A stretch of DNA of 64,000 nucleotides from an uncultured Verrucomicrobiales bacterium (GTDB lineage Bacteria > Verrucomicrobiota > Verrucomicrobiia > Verrucomicrobiales > Akkermansiaceae), in the NCBI GenBank assembly GCA_905478925.1, contig CAJQKQ010000010.1, positions 1 to 64,000 of the forward strand. Reading direction: 5' to 3'. A program made the position numbers and the translations under genes. Each line of letters begins with the position of its first letter. Position 1 is the stretch's first letter. The notes below the pieces were generated by a model, which worked only from the letters and a program-made list of their open reading frames with translations, was not told the origin of the DNA and did not search any database. Shown here in pieces: positions 7,499-16,422 of this stretch.

Positions 7499-9040
7499 TT
7501 AGTAGCTCCGTCCCCATAGGGTGACGGAGCTACTTTGTTTTCCGGTCAGGAAACATTTGTCGCCGACCTCTGAAAGCAAGCCTTCCGGGAGCCCCGCATC
7601 CGCCAGCGGCAGGCAGCGGATGGTGATCTTGTGCTGCTTGGAAAGCGCCTCCTCCTCCTCCGGGGTGCCCGCCCATGGGGTCGCCAGCCAGCCGGGGTTC
7701 TCCTTGTCCCAATGCGAGTCGAAGGCCGCGGCTTCGTTGCAGGCGGAAATGTTCGCATCGCGAAATTCCAGCGCGCGAGAGAGCATGTTTTCGTGGATTT
7801 CCTGGAGAATGTCGGGTGCGATTTGGATGAACTCCTCCTTGTCCATGAACGACTTCTCGGTCGGAGCCTTGTCGCGCCGCTGCAGACAGACCTTGCGGGA
7901 TTCGATGTCGCGCGGGCCGATCTCGATCCGGATGGGGGCGCCCTTTTTTACCCATTCCCATTTCTTCTGCCCCCCCTGGAGATCCCGTGCATCCACGAAG
8001 GCACGGATCGGATCGCCGTGGTAGGACTTGGTGGAGCTCAGGGTTTCCGCCAGCGCATGGCATGCGGCGAGCACCGCTTCCCGGGTGTCTTCCTTCGGCG
8101 TCACGGGAATAATCACCACCTGCTGGGTAGCGACGCGCGGCGGCAGCATCAGGCCATCATCGTCCGAATGCGCCATGATCAGCGTGCCGATGAGCCGTGT
8201 GGAAACCCCCCATGAGGTGGTGTGAGCGAATTCCTGGCCGCCCTCGCGGCTCGCGAAACTAATGTTCTGCGCCTTTGAAAAATTCTGCCCGAGGTAATGC
8301 GAAGTCCCCGCCTGGATTGCCTTCCTGTCCTGCACCATCGCCTCGATGGTCAGGGTCATATCTGCACCGGGGAAACGCTCGTTCTCGGATTTCTCACCGG
8401 GAACGACGGGGATGGCGAGGTGATCCCTCAGGAACTCCTCATAGAGCCGGTGAATCATCCGGGTTTCGACAATTGCCTCGTCCTTGGATTCATGCGCCGT
8501 GTGGCCTTCCTGCCAGAGGAACTCCGCAGTTCGCAGGAAAAGCCTCGGGCGCATCTCCCAGCGCATCACGTTCGCCCATTGATTGATGAGCAACGGAAGA
8601 TCGCGGTAGGACTGCACCCAACGAGCAAAAGCCGAACCGATGATCGTCTCCGAGGTCGGACGGATCACGTAGGGTTCCGCCAACTCGCCGGTCGGGAGCA
8701 TCTTGGTTTTGCCAGTCTCCTCGTCCTTCACCGCCTCAAGGCGATGGTGCGTGACCACCGCGCATTCAGTCGCAAAACCCTCTGCGTGCTCCGCCTCTTT
8801 TTCCAAATAGGATAGCGGGATCAACATGGGGAAATAGGCGTTCTGGTGCCCGGTCGCCTTGAAACGGCGGTCGAGCTGCTGCTGGATCAACTCCCAAATC
8901 CCGTAGCCCCACGGCTTGATCACCATGCATCCGCGGGTTTCGGAGTTTTCCGCGAGGTCGGCGGCTTTGATGACTTGCTGATACCACTCGGGGAAATCCT
9001 GCTCTCGGGTCGGGGTGATGGCGGTCTTTTCTTTGGACAT
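7499..9040 (-). CDS. proS: prolyl-tRNA synthetase, archaeal/eukaryotic-like type (ProS type 3)
   Basis: A cytoplasmic class II aminoacyl-tRNA synthetase of 513 residues that charges tRNA-Pro. The ending, a C-terminal zinc-like domain finishing in W-G-R-S-Y, is the hallmark of the short archaeal-type ProS without the bacterial editing insert. Motif 2 is around R-P-R-L-F-L-R-T-A-E-F-L-W-Q-E-G-H-T-A. Substrate-pocket segments include R-P-T-S-E-T near residue 138. The start is an ATG at 9040. The gene is monocistronic here. Confidence 0.95.
   Translation of the reverse strand: MSKEKTAITPTREQDFPEWYQQVIKAADLAENSETRGCMVIKPWGYGIWELIQQQLDRRFKATGHQNAYFPMLIPLSYLEKEAEHAEGFATECAVVTHHRLEAVKDEETGKTKMLPTGELAEPYVIRPTSETIIGSAFARWVQSYRDLPLLINQWANVMRWEMRPRLFLRTAEFLWQEGHTAHESKDEAIVETRMIHRLYEEFLRDHLAIPVVPGEKSENERFPGADMTLTIEAMVQDRKAIQAGTSHYLGQNFSKAQNISFASREGGQEFAHTTSWGVSTRLIGTLIMAHSDDDGLMLPPRVATQQVVIIPVTPKEDTREAVLAACHALAETLSSTKSYHGDPIRAFVDARDLQGGQKKWEWVKKGAPIRIEIGPRDIESRKVCLQRRDKAPTEKSFMDKEEFIQIAPDILQEIHENMLSRALEFRDANISACNEAAAFDSHWDKENPGWLATPWAGTPEEEEALSKQHKITIRCLPLADAGLPEGLLSEVGDKCFLTGKQSSSVTLWGRSY
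7501..7541 (+). terminator. intrinsic terminator of the RDD gene, lying inside the 3' end of proS
   Basis: A perfect 12-base inverted repeat, AGTAGCTCCGTC at 7501-7512 and GACGGAGCTACT at 7523-7534, is followed on the plus strand by a T-rich tail (TTGTTTT). On the minus strand the same bases encode the last residues of ProS, S-S-S-V-T-L-W-G-R-S-Y. The T-tract is only on the plus side, so it should mainly stop transcripts from the RDD gene. Confidence 0.65.
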
Positions 9041-9100
9041 GATGAGGGACGCAGAGTGACCGCATCCGCCCGTTCATTGCAAGCCGCTAGCACTCGGAAT

Positions 9101-9505
9101 TCAGCGCATTCTCCACCGCTCCTCGAGAGAGTGCACATAAAACGGCGCATAGCTCAGCACCGCGGAGACGGATGTCACGAAAAGGGCGATCTGCGTCTCC
9201 GGCAGATCCTTCGAGATGGCAAACATGCCCAGGATGCCGATCCCTTCCGCCAACGCCAAGCCGATGATCATCGCAGGCAAAAGCTTCGCAAGATCCGCAA
9301 TCTTCGGGATCAGTAGGAAACGTATCCCCATCGAGCCGGCTGCGAGCGCCATGACAACCAGCAGAAGCGGAACCGGTACTTCGCCCGTGTTGGATCCCTC
9401 GGGAATTCCGCCCGCCGCAAAGAAAAGAATAATGAACAGCCCGTTCAAGATCGCGAACCAGATGATCCAGAAGACAAATGGCAGCGGCGGTTTTTGTTCG
9501 CTCAT
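9101..9505 (-). CDS. small four-helix membrane protein, unknown function
   Basis: A 134-residue protein with four predicted membrane segments, about residues 9-32, 44-62, 74-96 and 103-120. The loops are short and the C-terminus is basic (E-E-R-W-R-M-R). No family was recognised. It lies 60 bases upstream of proS on the same strand and could be cotranscribed with it. Confidence 0.65.
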   Translation of the reverse strand: MSEQKPPLPFVFWIIWFAILNGLFIILFFAAGGIPEGSNTGEVPVPLLLVVMALAAGSMGIRFLLIPKIADLAKLLPAMIIGLALAEGIGILGMFAISKDLPETQIALFVTSVSAVLSYAPFYVHSLEERWRMR

Positions 9506-9685
9506 GGATGGAAAATTGAAGCTGAGACGTTATCAATGCAAGCCTGTCCGCTCATCCCTAATCCTTCAAACGTTTCAGCAGTATGCTCCGGCACTCGATA
9601 CTCATTGGCGGGCCGACGTGAACTTGCCCCCCGAGCAAACCCTCGGCCACACGCTTGCCTGCATCGAGATCGGCTCCCTATTTTT

Positions 9686-9774
9686 AAGGAGAAGGGTCTT
9701 TCCAAGCCCTTTGCGGAGGATAGGCAGAGAAGACTCCGCTTGATAGAAAGGGGTTAGGAAACACCCTTCTCCTT
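9686..9774. repeat. 89-base imperfect palindrome in a 336-base intergenic region
   Basis: Between divergent genes at 9505 and 9842, a long stem-loop is visible. The left arm at 9686-9703 and right arm at 9757-9774 pair at 17 of 18 positions. An inner stem pairs 9704-9712 with 9747-9755 (8 of 9), and GCGGAG at 9713-9718 pairs with CTCCGC at 9734-9739. No open reading frame of interest lies inside. It may be a small MITE or REP-type element, or a structured leader of the gene at 9842. Nothing else was recognised in 9506-9841. Confidence 0.7.
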
Positions 9775-9841
9775 ATTTCCAGCAATGGAACATACCAACT
9801 CTTGAACTCCTTGCCCATTTGATCCCTGATCAGACCGCATC

Positions 9842-10786
9842 ATGAAAATTTTCACCGCAGACCAAGTTCACCAAACTCTAAGTTATCCCGATTTCCTGGA
9901 AACCCTCGCTTCGACCTTCGGTGGCGATTTCACCATGCCGCCCCGGCAGTTGATGCCGCTGGCTCCCGAAGGCCCCGGTCACGATGCCTTCGCGATGCTC
10001 CCTGCGTGGAACGACGAAGTGATCGCACTAAAAGCATTCACCTACTTTCCCGAAAACCAAGCACCGGATCTGACAGTCTACGCCCAGATCCTTCTCTTCG
10101 ACCGGAAAAACGGCGCCCCACTCGCCTTGGTTGATGGGACCTCCGTCACCTACCGCCGCACCGCTGGCGTCTCTGCCCTGGCTTCCCGCTTCCTCTCACG
10201 CGTGGATTCGGAAGAAATGCTTCTGATCAACACCGGCCGCCTCGCCCCCTTCCTGATCGACGCCCATGCCAGCGTCCGCCCCCTGAAACGGATCCGCATC
10301 TGGGGACGCAATGCTGAAAAAGCCAACCAGCTCGCGAAGGAACTCGGACAGGACAGACCCGAACTGGAAATCACTTCTATCGACGACATCGAAACCGGCT
10401 GTGCCAGCGCCGACCTGATCGTCTGCGCCACCAACTCCCCGCAACCCCTGGTGCATGGCGCATGGGTGAAACCCGGCACTCATACCGATTTCCTCGGCAA
10501 CCACCACCCGGAGCATAGCGAATGCGATAGCGCGCTGGTCGAAAACGCAAAGGTCTGGGTCGACAGCAAAACCAACTGCTTCCGAGAAGCCGGAGAAATC
10601 CTCATCCCGATCGCCGAAGGGAAAATCAACCCCGAACATATCCTCGGCGATCTCGCCATGCTGTGCCGCGGCGAAGCGCCAAAGCGCACCTCAGATGACG
10701 AAATCACTCTCTTCAAATCCGTCGGCAGCGCCCTCGGAGATCTCGCTGGAGCCCGGGCGGTGTGGGAGGCTCAGCAAGATCGCTGA
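9842..10786 (+). CDS. ornithine cyclodeaminase / mu-crystallin family protein
   Basis: A 314-residue protein of the OCD/alanine dehydrogenase/mu-crystallin fold, with an NAD-binding Rossmann region near residues 140-220. Visible features are the P-P-R-Q-L-M-P-L substrate region near residue 37, T-Y-R-R-T-A-G-V-S-A-L-A-S near residue 103, and I-R-I-W-G-R-N, the start of the dinucleotide fold. Family members act as cyclodeaminases, dehydrogenases or imine reductases on amino or keto acids, so the reaction cannot be assigned. It precedes a Na+ symporter pair by about 100 bases. Confidence 0.85.
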   Translation: MKIFTADQVHQTLSYPDFLETLASTFGGDFTMPPRQLMPLAPEGPGHDAFAMLPAWNDEVIALKAFTYFPENQAPDLTVYAQILLFDRKNGAPLALVDGTSVTYRRTAGVSALASRFLSRVDSEEMLLINTGRLAPFLIDAHASVRPLKRIRIWGRNAEKANQLAKELGQDRPELEITSIDDIETGCASADLIVCATNSPQPLVHGAWVKPGTHTDFLGNHHPEHSECDSALVENAKVWVDSKTNCFREAGEILIPIAEGKINPEHILGDLAMLCRGEAPKRTSDDEITLFKSVGSALGDLAGARAVWEAQQDR

Positions 10787-10886
10787 ATCCGCTCTACGGT
10801 TGCGGTTTCTAAGCCCATGGAGAAATATTCTTTCCACGGCATGAGCTGGCGTTTAGACACTTTTGGAAGCCCCAAACCCTTTCCCC

Positions 10887-11153
10887 ATGAGCAAACTTCC
10901 CACCGAACAAGCGAAACGAGATTACTGGTCACAAAGCATCAAGTGGGTCCTCATCTTACTCTCGATCTGGTTCCTCGCCTCCTTCGGATGCGGCATTCTT
11001 TTCCGCACTTGGCTGGATGAGAACTTTCCAAAAATCGGCAACGCCCCCTTTGGATTCTGGATGGCTCAACAAGGTTCCATCATCATCTTTGTCCTCATCC
11101 TCATCGCTTACGCCAACGTCATGGCAAGACTCGACAAGAACCTCGAAAGATAG
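10887..11153 (+). CDS. DUF4212 small subunit of a sodium/solute symporter
   Basis: An 88-residue protein with two membrane helices (about residues 18-38 and 55-78). The N-terminal Y-W-S-Q-S-I-K-W and the middle G-F-W-M-A-Q-Q-G-S motif define DUF4212. This family is almost always encoded directly before a VC_2705-type sodium:solute symporter, as here, 54 bases upstream. It is probably an accessory subunit for acetate or other short organic acid uptake. Confidence 0.9.
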   Translation: MSKLPTEQAKRDYWSQSIKWVLILLSIWFLASFGCGILFRTWLDENFPKIGNAPFGFWMAQQGSIIIFVLILIAYANVMARLDKNLER

Positions 11154-11207
11154 ATCGAAAAATTTCTCAGCTTCTTCAGCCTCTCTACCTTCCCAGAAGT
11201 AAAAAAT

Positions 11208-13055
11208 ATGTCCCAAAACGCCTGGAACTTCCTCTTCATTGGCCTCTCCTTCGCCGCCTACATCTTCATCGCCATCAGATCCCGCGCGGGTTCCACCAAG
11301 GAATACTACACCGCCGGTGGCGGCGTCTCCCCCCTCACCAACGGCATGGCCACCGCCGCCGACTGGATGTCCGCCGCCACCTTTATCTCCATGGCAGGCT
11401 CGCTCTCCATTTCTGGCTATGACGGCTCCCGCTTCCTGATGGGTTGGACCGGCGGATTCGTCCTCCTCACCGTTCTCATGGTGCCCTTCCTCCGCAAATT
11501 CGGAAAAGCCACCGTCCCCGACTTCGTGGGTGATCGCTACTACTCACAAACCGCCCGCCTCGTCGCCGTCATCTGCGCCATCTTCATCTGCCTCACCTAC
11601 ATCATGGGTCAAATGCGTGGTGTAGGCATCGTCTTCGCTCAGCTCTTTGGCATAGAAATCTGGCTGGGAGTTATTATCGGAGGCTCCATCGTCTTCTTCT
11701 ACGCCGGCCTCGGCGGCATGAAAGGCATTACCTACACCCAGGTCGCCCAATACACCGTCATGGCCTTCGCCTACACTCTCCCGGCGGTCTTTATCGCCAT
11801 GACGCTCACCGGAAACGTCATTCCCCAGCTCGGCTTCATTGGCGACTACCAGGGTGCGGACGGATCAGTCCCCTTCCTCGAGAAACTCAACAACATCAAC
11901 ACCGAACTCGGCTTTGCACAATACACCGACGGCTCGCTCAGCACCATCGACATGTTCTGCATCACCGCCGCCCTCATGTGCGGCACCGCCGGACTGCCCC
12001 ACGTCATCGTCCGTTTCTTCACCGTCAAAGACGTCAAAGCCGTCCGGAAATCCGCCTACTGGACCCTCTCCTTCATCGCCGTCATCTACCTCACCGCCCC
12101 CACCGTCGGCTCCTTCGCTCGCGTCAACCTCATCGAAAAACTTCACGACACCTCCTACGCCGACGCCCCTCAGTGGATGAAAGATTTCGAAACCACCGGA
12201 CAACTCGCTTGGGTCGATAAAAATAACGACGGAAAAATTCAATACTTCGGCAAAGGAAAATCAGAATCCAAAAAAGACAACGCGGTCTTTGCGGGCAAAA
12301 CGCCAAGCTTCAACGGCTCAGGCGATGAAGCCGAACGCGGCGACCACGGCCAGCGCCTCGTCAAAAATGAAATTGCCACCAACAACCCCAACGAGCTCTG
12401 GTTCGGTGCGGATATGATGGTCATGGCCAGCCCCCATATGGGAAACACACCCAAATGGGTCATCGCCCTCCTCATGGCGGGCTGTATCGCCGCCGCACTC
12501 TCCACTGCCGCCGGCCTTCTCCTCGTCCTCTCCACCGCCATCTCTCACGACTTGATGAAAAAAATCATCAAGCCCGACCTCACCGATAAGGAAGAGATGA
12601 GATGGGCGCGCATCGCCTCTTTCGGTGCCCTCGTCGTCGGAAGTTTCTTCGCGATCAATCCGCCCTCCGAATTCGTCGCCAAAACCGTCGCCTTCGCCTT
12701 CGGACTCGCCGCATCCTCATTCTTCCCCACCCTTCTCATGGGTATCTTCTTCAAACGCATCAATAAATACGGCGGCATCTCCGGCATGGTCTGCGGCATC
12801 AGCTTCACCCTGCTATACATCATCTACTTCCAGTTCGGCCTCCCCGGTCTCGGAAAAGGAACCCCCGCCGATTACCTCTTCGGCATCTCACCCGAAGGCA
12901 TCGGCACCATCGGCATGCTGCTGAACTTCGCCGTAGCATTTATCGTATCCCACTTCACCCCGGCTACGCCGAAACACATCAAGGAGCTTGTGGAAAACAT
13001 CCGCTTCCCCCGCGCCGCGCCAGGAGAAGCCGAGTCCGCGCCGGTTAATCACTGA
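11208..13055 (+). CDS. sodium:solute symporter, VC_2705 subfamily (acetate-permease-like)
   Basis: A 615-residue inner-membrane transporter of the SSS family. [10 protein letters not shown] near residue 33, A-D-W-M-S-A-A-T-F near residue 54 and [10 protein letters not shown] near residue 130 resemble ActP and its relatives. An extra hydrophilic loop (about residues 320-395) contains D-K-N-N-D-G-K-I, which fits a calcium-binding EF-hand loop, and then a charged linker. The helices resume afterwards. With DUF4212 it probably forms a Na+/organic acid symporter. Substrate identity is inferred. Confidence 0.9.
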   Translation: MSQNAWNFLFIGLSFAAYIFIAIRSRAGSTKEYYTAGGGVSPLTNGMATAADWMSAATFISMAGSLSISGYDGSRFLMGWTGGFVLLTVLMVPFLRKFGKATVPDFVGDRYYSQTARLVAVICAIFICLTYIMGQMRGVGIVFAQLFGIEIWLGVIIGGSIVFFYAGLGGMKGITYTQVAQYTVMAFAYTLPAVFIAMTLTGNVIPQLGFIGDYQGADGSVPFLEKLNNINTELGFAQYTDGSLSTIDMFCITAALMCGTAGLPHVIVRFFTVKDVKAVRKSAYWTLSFIAVIYLTAPTVGSFARVNLIEKLHDTSYADAPQWMKDFETTGQLAWVDKNNDGKIQYFGKGKSESKKDNAVFAGKTPSFNGSGDEAERGDHGQRLVKNEIATNNPNELWFGADMMVMASPHMGNTPKWVIALLMAGCIAAALSTAAGLLLVLSTAISHDLMKKIIKPDLTDKEEMRWARIASFGALVVGSFFAINPPSEFVAKTVAFAFGLAASSFFPTLLMGIFFKRINKYGGISGMVCGISFTLLYIIYFQFGLPGLGKGTPADYLFGISPEGIGTIGMLLNFAVAFIVSHFTPATPKHIKELVENIRFPRAAPGEAESAPVNH

Positions 13056-13061
13056 TGGAAA

Positions 13062-13148
13062 AAACTCTAAACTTTAAATTCTAAATCTCAAAAAAGAGTC
13101 CGAACGACGGCTCTTCCTTGAAGTTTAAAGTTTAAAATTTAATGTTTC
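13062..13148. repeat. inverted 7-base-period arrays around a hairpin (locus 1)
   Basis: Four 7-base units at 13062-13089 (AAACTCT, AAACTTT, AAATTCT, AAATCTC) face four inverted units at 13121-13148 (AAGTTTA twice, AAATTTA, ATGTTTC). Between them is a short hairpin, AAGAG-t-CCG pairing with CGG-CTCTT, whose right flank holds the CTTCC word. The array ends three bases before the GTG start of the next gene. Confidence 0.7.
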
Positions 13149-13151
13149 AGC

Positions 13152-14078
13152 GTGCTTGCTTTCTCCACCTGCTGGAACAACTCCCGCCACACCGAGGGCG
13201 AGGCGATGATTCAGGAAATACTCGAACTCGGGTTTCCCAACATCGAGCTCTCCCACGGGATGACTGTCGCCAAGCTTCCCGGCATCCGGAAAGCGTTCGA
13301 GGCCGGGATGTTCACCTGTGCCGGCGTACACAACTACTTCCCCTCCCCTGTGGAGGTGATGATCGACGCCCCCGACGCCTACGAATACACCTCACACCGG
13401 CCCTTTGAGCGGAAGCGGGCGATGGATATGACCCTGAAAACCCTGGAGCTCGCCGCTGAGTTCAAGGCGCAATACCTCGTCCTGCACATGGGCTCCGCGC
13501 CGATGAACACCGCAAAGTTCACCAAGCCGCTCACCAAAACAGTCGCCGCCGGAGAGCAGCGGGAGCCCTCCTACATAAGGAAGAAAATCGCCTTCATCAA
13601 AAAGCGCGAAAAACTCGCCCCTCTCTATTACCGCCGCGCCATCGAAGCCCTCGAGCAACTCGCACCGAAAGCCGAAGAATACGGCGTGAAACTCGCCGTC
13701 GAATCGCGGTCCCGCTTCGAGGACATGCCCAACGAGCGGGAAATGGTGATGCTACAGGAGCATTTTAAGGACAACCCGTGGGTCGGCTACTGGCACGATT
13801 ACGGCCACGTCCAACTCAAGCACAACCTCGGCCTCCTCGATCACCACGAATGGCTGGCCAGCATCGCCCCACACATCATCGGCGGCCATGTCCACGATGT
13901 CCAATGGCCCGCCCGCGACCACCGCACTCCCTTCACCGGCACCCTGGATTACAATTCCATACTCCCCTTCTTCCCCGAGAAATGCCCCCTGATCTGGGAA
14001 CTCAGCCCCACCCGTAAAACGGCAGAGATCCTCGATTCCCTGGCCATCTGGAAACACAAGTTCCCAGAGCGGAGCTGA
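13152..14078 (+). CDS. TIM-barrel protein, sugar phosphate isomerase/epimerase family
   Basis: A 308-residue xylose-isomerase-like TIM barrel (AP2Ec family) from a GTG start. Probable metal and active-site residues are in L-V-L-H-M-G-S, L-A-V-E-S-R near residue 180, Y-W-H-D-Y-G-H near residue 214, G-G-H-V-H-D-V and I-W-E-L-S. Family members epimerise or isomerise sugars or act as endonuclease-IV-like enzymes, so substrate cannot be given. The start directly follows a 7-base-period repeat array; the alternative ATG at 13142 is in a different frame. Confidence 0.75.
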   Translation: MLAFSTCWNNSRHTEGEAMIQEILELGFPNIELSHGMTVAKLPGIRKAFEAGMFTCAGVHNYFPSPVEVMIDAPDAYEYTSHRPFERKRAMDMTLKTLELAAEFKAQYLVLHMGSAPMNTAKFTKPLTKTVAAGEQREPSYIRKKIAFIKKREKLAPLYYRRAIEALEQLAPKAEEYGVKLAVESRSRFEDMPNEREMVMLQEHFKDNPWVGYWHDYGHVQLKHNLGLLDHHEWLASIAPHIIGGHVHDVQWPARDHRTPFTGTLDYNSILPFFPEKCPLIWELSPTRKTAEILDSLAIWKHKFPERS

Positions 14079-14079
14079 A

Positions 14080-14640
14080 GAATTCTACACAAGAGGCACA
14101 AGGGGGATTCTGGTTCGCGCTTGCCCCGTGGCCGACAATCCGGTGACATGTGAGTGCGTATTATGGAGATTCTGGATGATGAGGTTGTGAATGATTGGTG
14201 TGATCTGATCCGCGCGGAAGCACTGGATTTGCATGGCTGGCTGCGGAACGGCCAGAGGGAGAATGTTTATGAGAACGGGTTGCTGCATCGGCTTAGGAAG
14301 AGAGGTTTTGAAGCCAATCAGCAGCAGCAGATCGAGGTCCGTGATCGAGATGGCACATTGCTCGGGGATTATTATGCTGATCTTTTTGTGAACGAATCCC
14401 TAATCATCGAACTGAAGGCCACCAAAGCCATCGCCGACGAACACATCGCCCAACTCCTCGGTTACCTGAGGGCAACCGGCAAGCGCCACGGCCTGCTCAT
14501 CAACTTCGGAGCCTCCACCCTACAAATCCGAAAATTCGTCATCTGAACCTCATTTCCATTCCGCGATTTCTTCCAGAAACCTCCCTATCCTTATCCCAGC
14601 CCGAACCAACATCCCTCTTGTGCCTTTTGTGACAAATTCC
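14080..14640. mobile_element. GxxExxY unit with terminal inverted repeats
   Basis: A left repeat at 14088-14108 and a right repeat at 14612-14632 are inverted copies matching at 19 of 21 bases. Their shared word is TTGTGCC followed by TYTTGTG. Similarity extends outward to GAATTC-like bases at about 14080 and 14640. The 560-base unit contains only the GxxExxY gene. It sits between a plus-strand isomerase-like gene and an nhaC gene. There is no transposase. Mobility is inferred from the structure only. Confidence 0.55.
14163..14546 (+). CDS. GxxExxY protein
   Basis: A 127-residue protein of the GxxExxY family, named for the motif seen here as G-Q-R-E-N-V-Y-E-N-G-L near residues 36-46. The fold is PD-(D/E)XK nuclease-like: D-Y-Y-A-D-L-F-V then I-I-E-L-K-A-T-K supplies Asp, Glu and Lys. 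The ending L-R-A-T-G-K-R-H-G-L-L-I-N-F-G is also family-typical. The function is unknown. Such genes occur as solitary, repeated units in many environmental genomes. The ATG at 14163 is preferred over an in-frame GTG at 14154. It is bracketed by inverted repeats. Confidence 0.9.
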   Translation: MEILDDEVVNDWCDLIRAEALDLHGWLRNGQRENVYENGLLHRLRKRGFEANQQQQIEVRDRDGTLLGDYYADLFVNESLIIELKATKAIADEHIAQLLGYLRATGKRHGLLINFGASTLQIRKFVI

Positions 14641-14711
14641 AAAATCCATACCTCCGGATTCCAGATATTGCACAATCCAGAGAGAGACGCATCCTTCTGG
14701 CCTGCACTGCG

Positions 14712-16283
14712 ATGAAAAAGGCCATCATTCTCATCATCCTTCTAGGGCTGAGCGTATTGCTACCGGTTTTCGACCCTCCGGGATTTATTACTGCCCTGTG
14801 GCCGGCGCTCTGCGCACTCACGGTGATTGTCATCACCCGCCAAGCGGCGCTCGGGCTGGGGAGCGGCGTAGTGGCAGGCGCTTTACTAATCCATCACGAG
14901 AATCCCGCCGGGGCACCGCGAGCGATCTTCGCGGATTACATTTTCCCATCGCTCGACGGATCCTGGCATGTGGGCGCTATCGTTTTCACCCTCTTGCTAG
15001 GCGGCTTCGCAGGCTTGCTGGAGAAATCGGGTGGCTTCGACACAATACTCGCGCGACTGGTTTCCAAGGCAAAATCCCCTGAGAAACGCCTACTGGGAAG
15101 CGTGTATCTCATCGGCCTGCTGTGTTTCTTCGACGGCCTAGCGAACAGCCTACTAACGGGCCGGATCGCACGCCCGCTGGCAGACAAGACGGGCGTTTCC
15201 CGGGAAAGGTTGGCGTGGGTGGTGGACTCCACCTCCTCCCCAGTGGCCTGTGTGGCGTTCATCTCCACCTGGATCGCGACGCAGTTGAGCCTGATCCAAC
15301 AGGGACTGGAAGATGCTCCTTTCGCGGTGGAGCCCTACTCACTGTATTTCCAATCCATCCCGGCGAACCCGTATTGCCTGCTCACCCTCGTCCTCGTTCC
15401 GCTTGCCGTTTTCCTCAACTACCAACCGCAGGCGATGAGCCACTACCTGCCACACAAGCCCGATGAAAGCGACGGCACGGAACAACAGGAAGCTTCCCCG
15501 AAACACGCGGTGATCCCCCTGCTGGCGCTGGTGGTGGGGATTTTCGCTGCTTTTCCCCTGCTATCCTCGCCGATGACGAATCCGCTTTCGGCGGCCGGCT
15601 GGCGCGAGGCTTTCAGCGGGGATGCCGGGCCCTATGCGCTCGTCGCGGGAAGCCTCTTCGGCCTCGCGGTGGCATGGGCGATGTATCCGAAAGGCCGAAA
15701 CGTCTCTGCCAGCGGAGCCGCCTATCACGGCGCGGCGAACCTGCTGCCCGCGCTAATCATCCTCATTCTCGCATGGTCGCTGGGAAATGTGTTCTCCTCA
15801 CTGGGCGCCGGGGAGCAACTCGCGGCGGTGCTGTCCGATGGTTTCCGGGTCCAATGGCTGCCGCTCGCCGTGTTTGGCGCGGGAGCTCTGATGGCCTTCG
15901 CCACTGGCTCCTCATGGGGAACCATGGGCTTGCTGATGCCGCTCGCATTGCCCGCGACCCTGGTGGCGGCGACCTCCGCCCAAATCCCTCCCGACGAATT
16001 GGCGACTCTGATCCCCATGATTATCGGAGCGGTCTTCGGCGGCGCGGTCTTCGGCGACCATTGCAGCCCATTTTCCGATACGACCATCGTCAGCGCGATC
16101 GCCTCTGGATGCGAACCGACCGCACACATCCATTCGCAACTTCCATTTGCAGCCATCGCAGCGGGATTCGCCGCCGTCTCCTACGCACTGATGGCGGGAG
16201 GCATCCAAGCAGGGCTAGCTACTGGAATCGCAGCGCTGCTGATGTGCGGCGCTGTGGTAGTGCTGACGAAAAGGCGATCCTGA
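14712..16283 (+). CDS. NhaC-family Na+/H+ antiporter
   Basis: A 523-residue polytopic membrane protein with about 12 helices. The family is recognised by F-F-D-G-L-A-N-S-L-L near residue 140, D-S-T-S-S-P-V-A near residue 172, F-A-T-G-S-S-W-G-T-M-G near residue 397 and F-G-D-H-C-S-P-F-S-D-T-T near residue 452. It exchanges cytoplasmic Na+ (or other cations/amines) for protons. The gene is solitary. Its stop lies four bases before a palindromic repeat shared with a convergent gene. Confidence 0.88.
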   Translation: MKKAIILIILLGLSVLLPVFDPPGFITALWPALCALTVIVITRQAALGLGSGVVAGALLIHHENPAGAPRAIFADYIFPSLDGSWHVGAIVFTLLLGGFAGLLEKSGGFDTILARLVSKAKSPEKRLLGSVYLIGLLCFFDGLANSLLTGRIARPLADKTGVSRERLAWVVDSTSSPVACVAFISTWIATQLSLIQQGLEDAPFAVEPYSLYFQSIPANPYCLLTLVLVPLAVFLNYQPQAMSHYLPHKPDESDGTEQQEASPKHAVIPLLALVVGIFAAFPLLSSPMTNPLSAAGWREAFSGDAGPYALVAGSLFGLAVAWAMYPKGRNVSASGAAYHGAANLLPALIILILAWSLGNVFSSLGAGEQLAAVLSDGFRVQWLPLAVFGAGALMAFATGSSWGTMGLLMPLALPATLVAATSAQIPPDELATLIPMIIGAVFGGAVFGDHCSPFSDTTIVSAIASGCEPTAHIHSQLPFAAIAAGFAAVSYALMAGGIQAGLATGIAALLMCGAVVVLTKRRS

Positions 16284-16286
16284 TTT

Positions 16287-16419
16287 GGAGCGCAGCTTTT
16301 CAAGCCGCTTGCTTGAGACTCCAATAAAAACTTTCGCGCCCTCATGATGCCGTATGAGGTGGTTCGGGAGATTGATGATGGGGCGGCGCGTCAGATAGCG
16401 GCTTGAAAAGCCGCGCTCC
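16287..16419. repeat. palindromic element with GAGCGC-type ends between convergent genes
   Basis: A 23-base word at 16287-16309 (GGAGCGCAGC, TTTTCAA, GCCGCT) recurs inverted at 16397-16419 with one mismatch. It separates the convergent nhaC-like and traB-like genes. A similar word is at 47629-47650. A 20-codon frame from ATG 16343 to the TGA at 16403-16405 lies inside and ends within the right repeat. I cannot say whether it is translated. Confidence 0.7.
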
Positions 16420-16422
16420 TTA

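Noticed and set aside
9506-9841. A riboswitch before the ornithine cyclodeaminase-like gene
   Set aside because: The long hairpin has no recognised riboswitch core and looks more like a repeat element.
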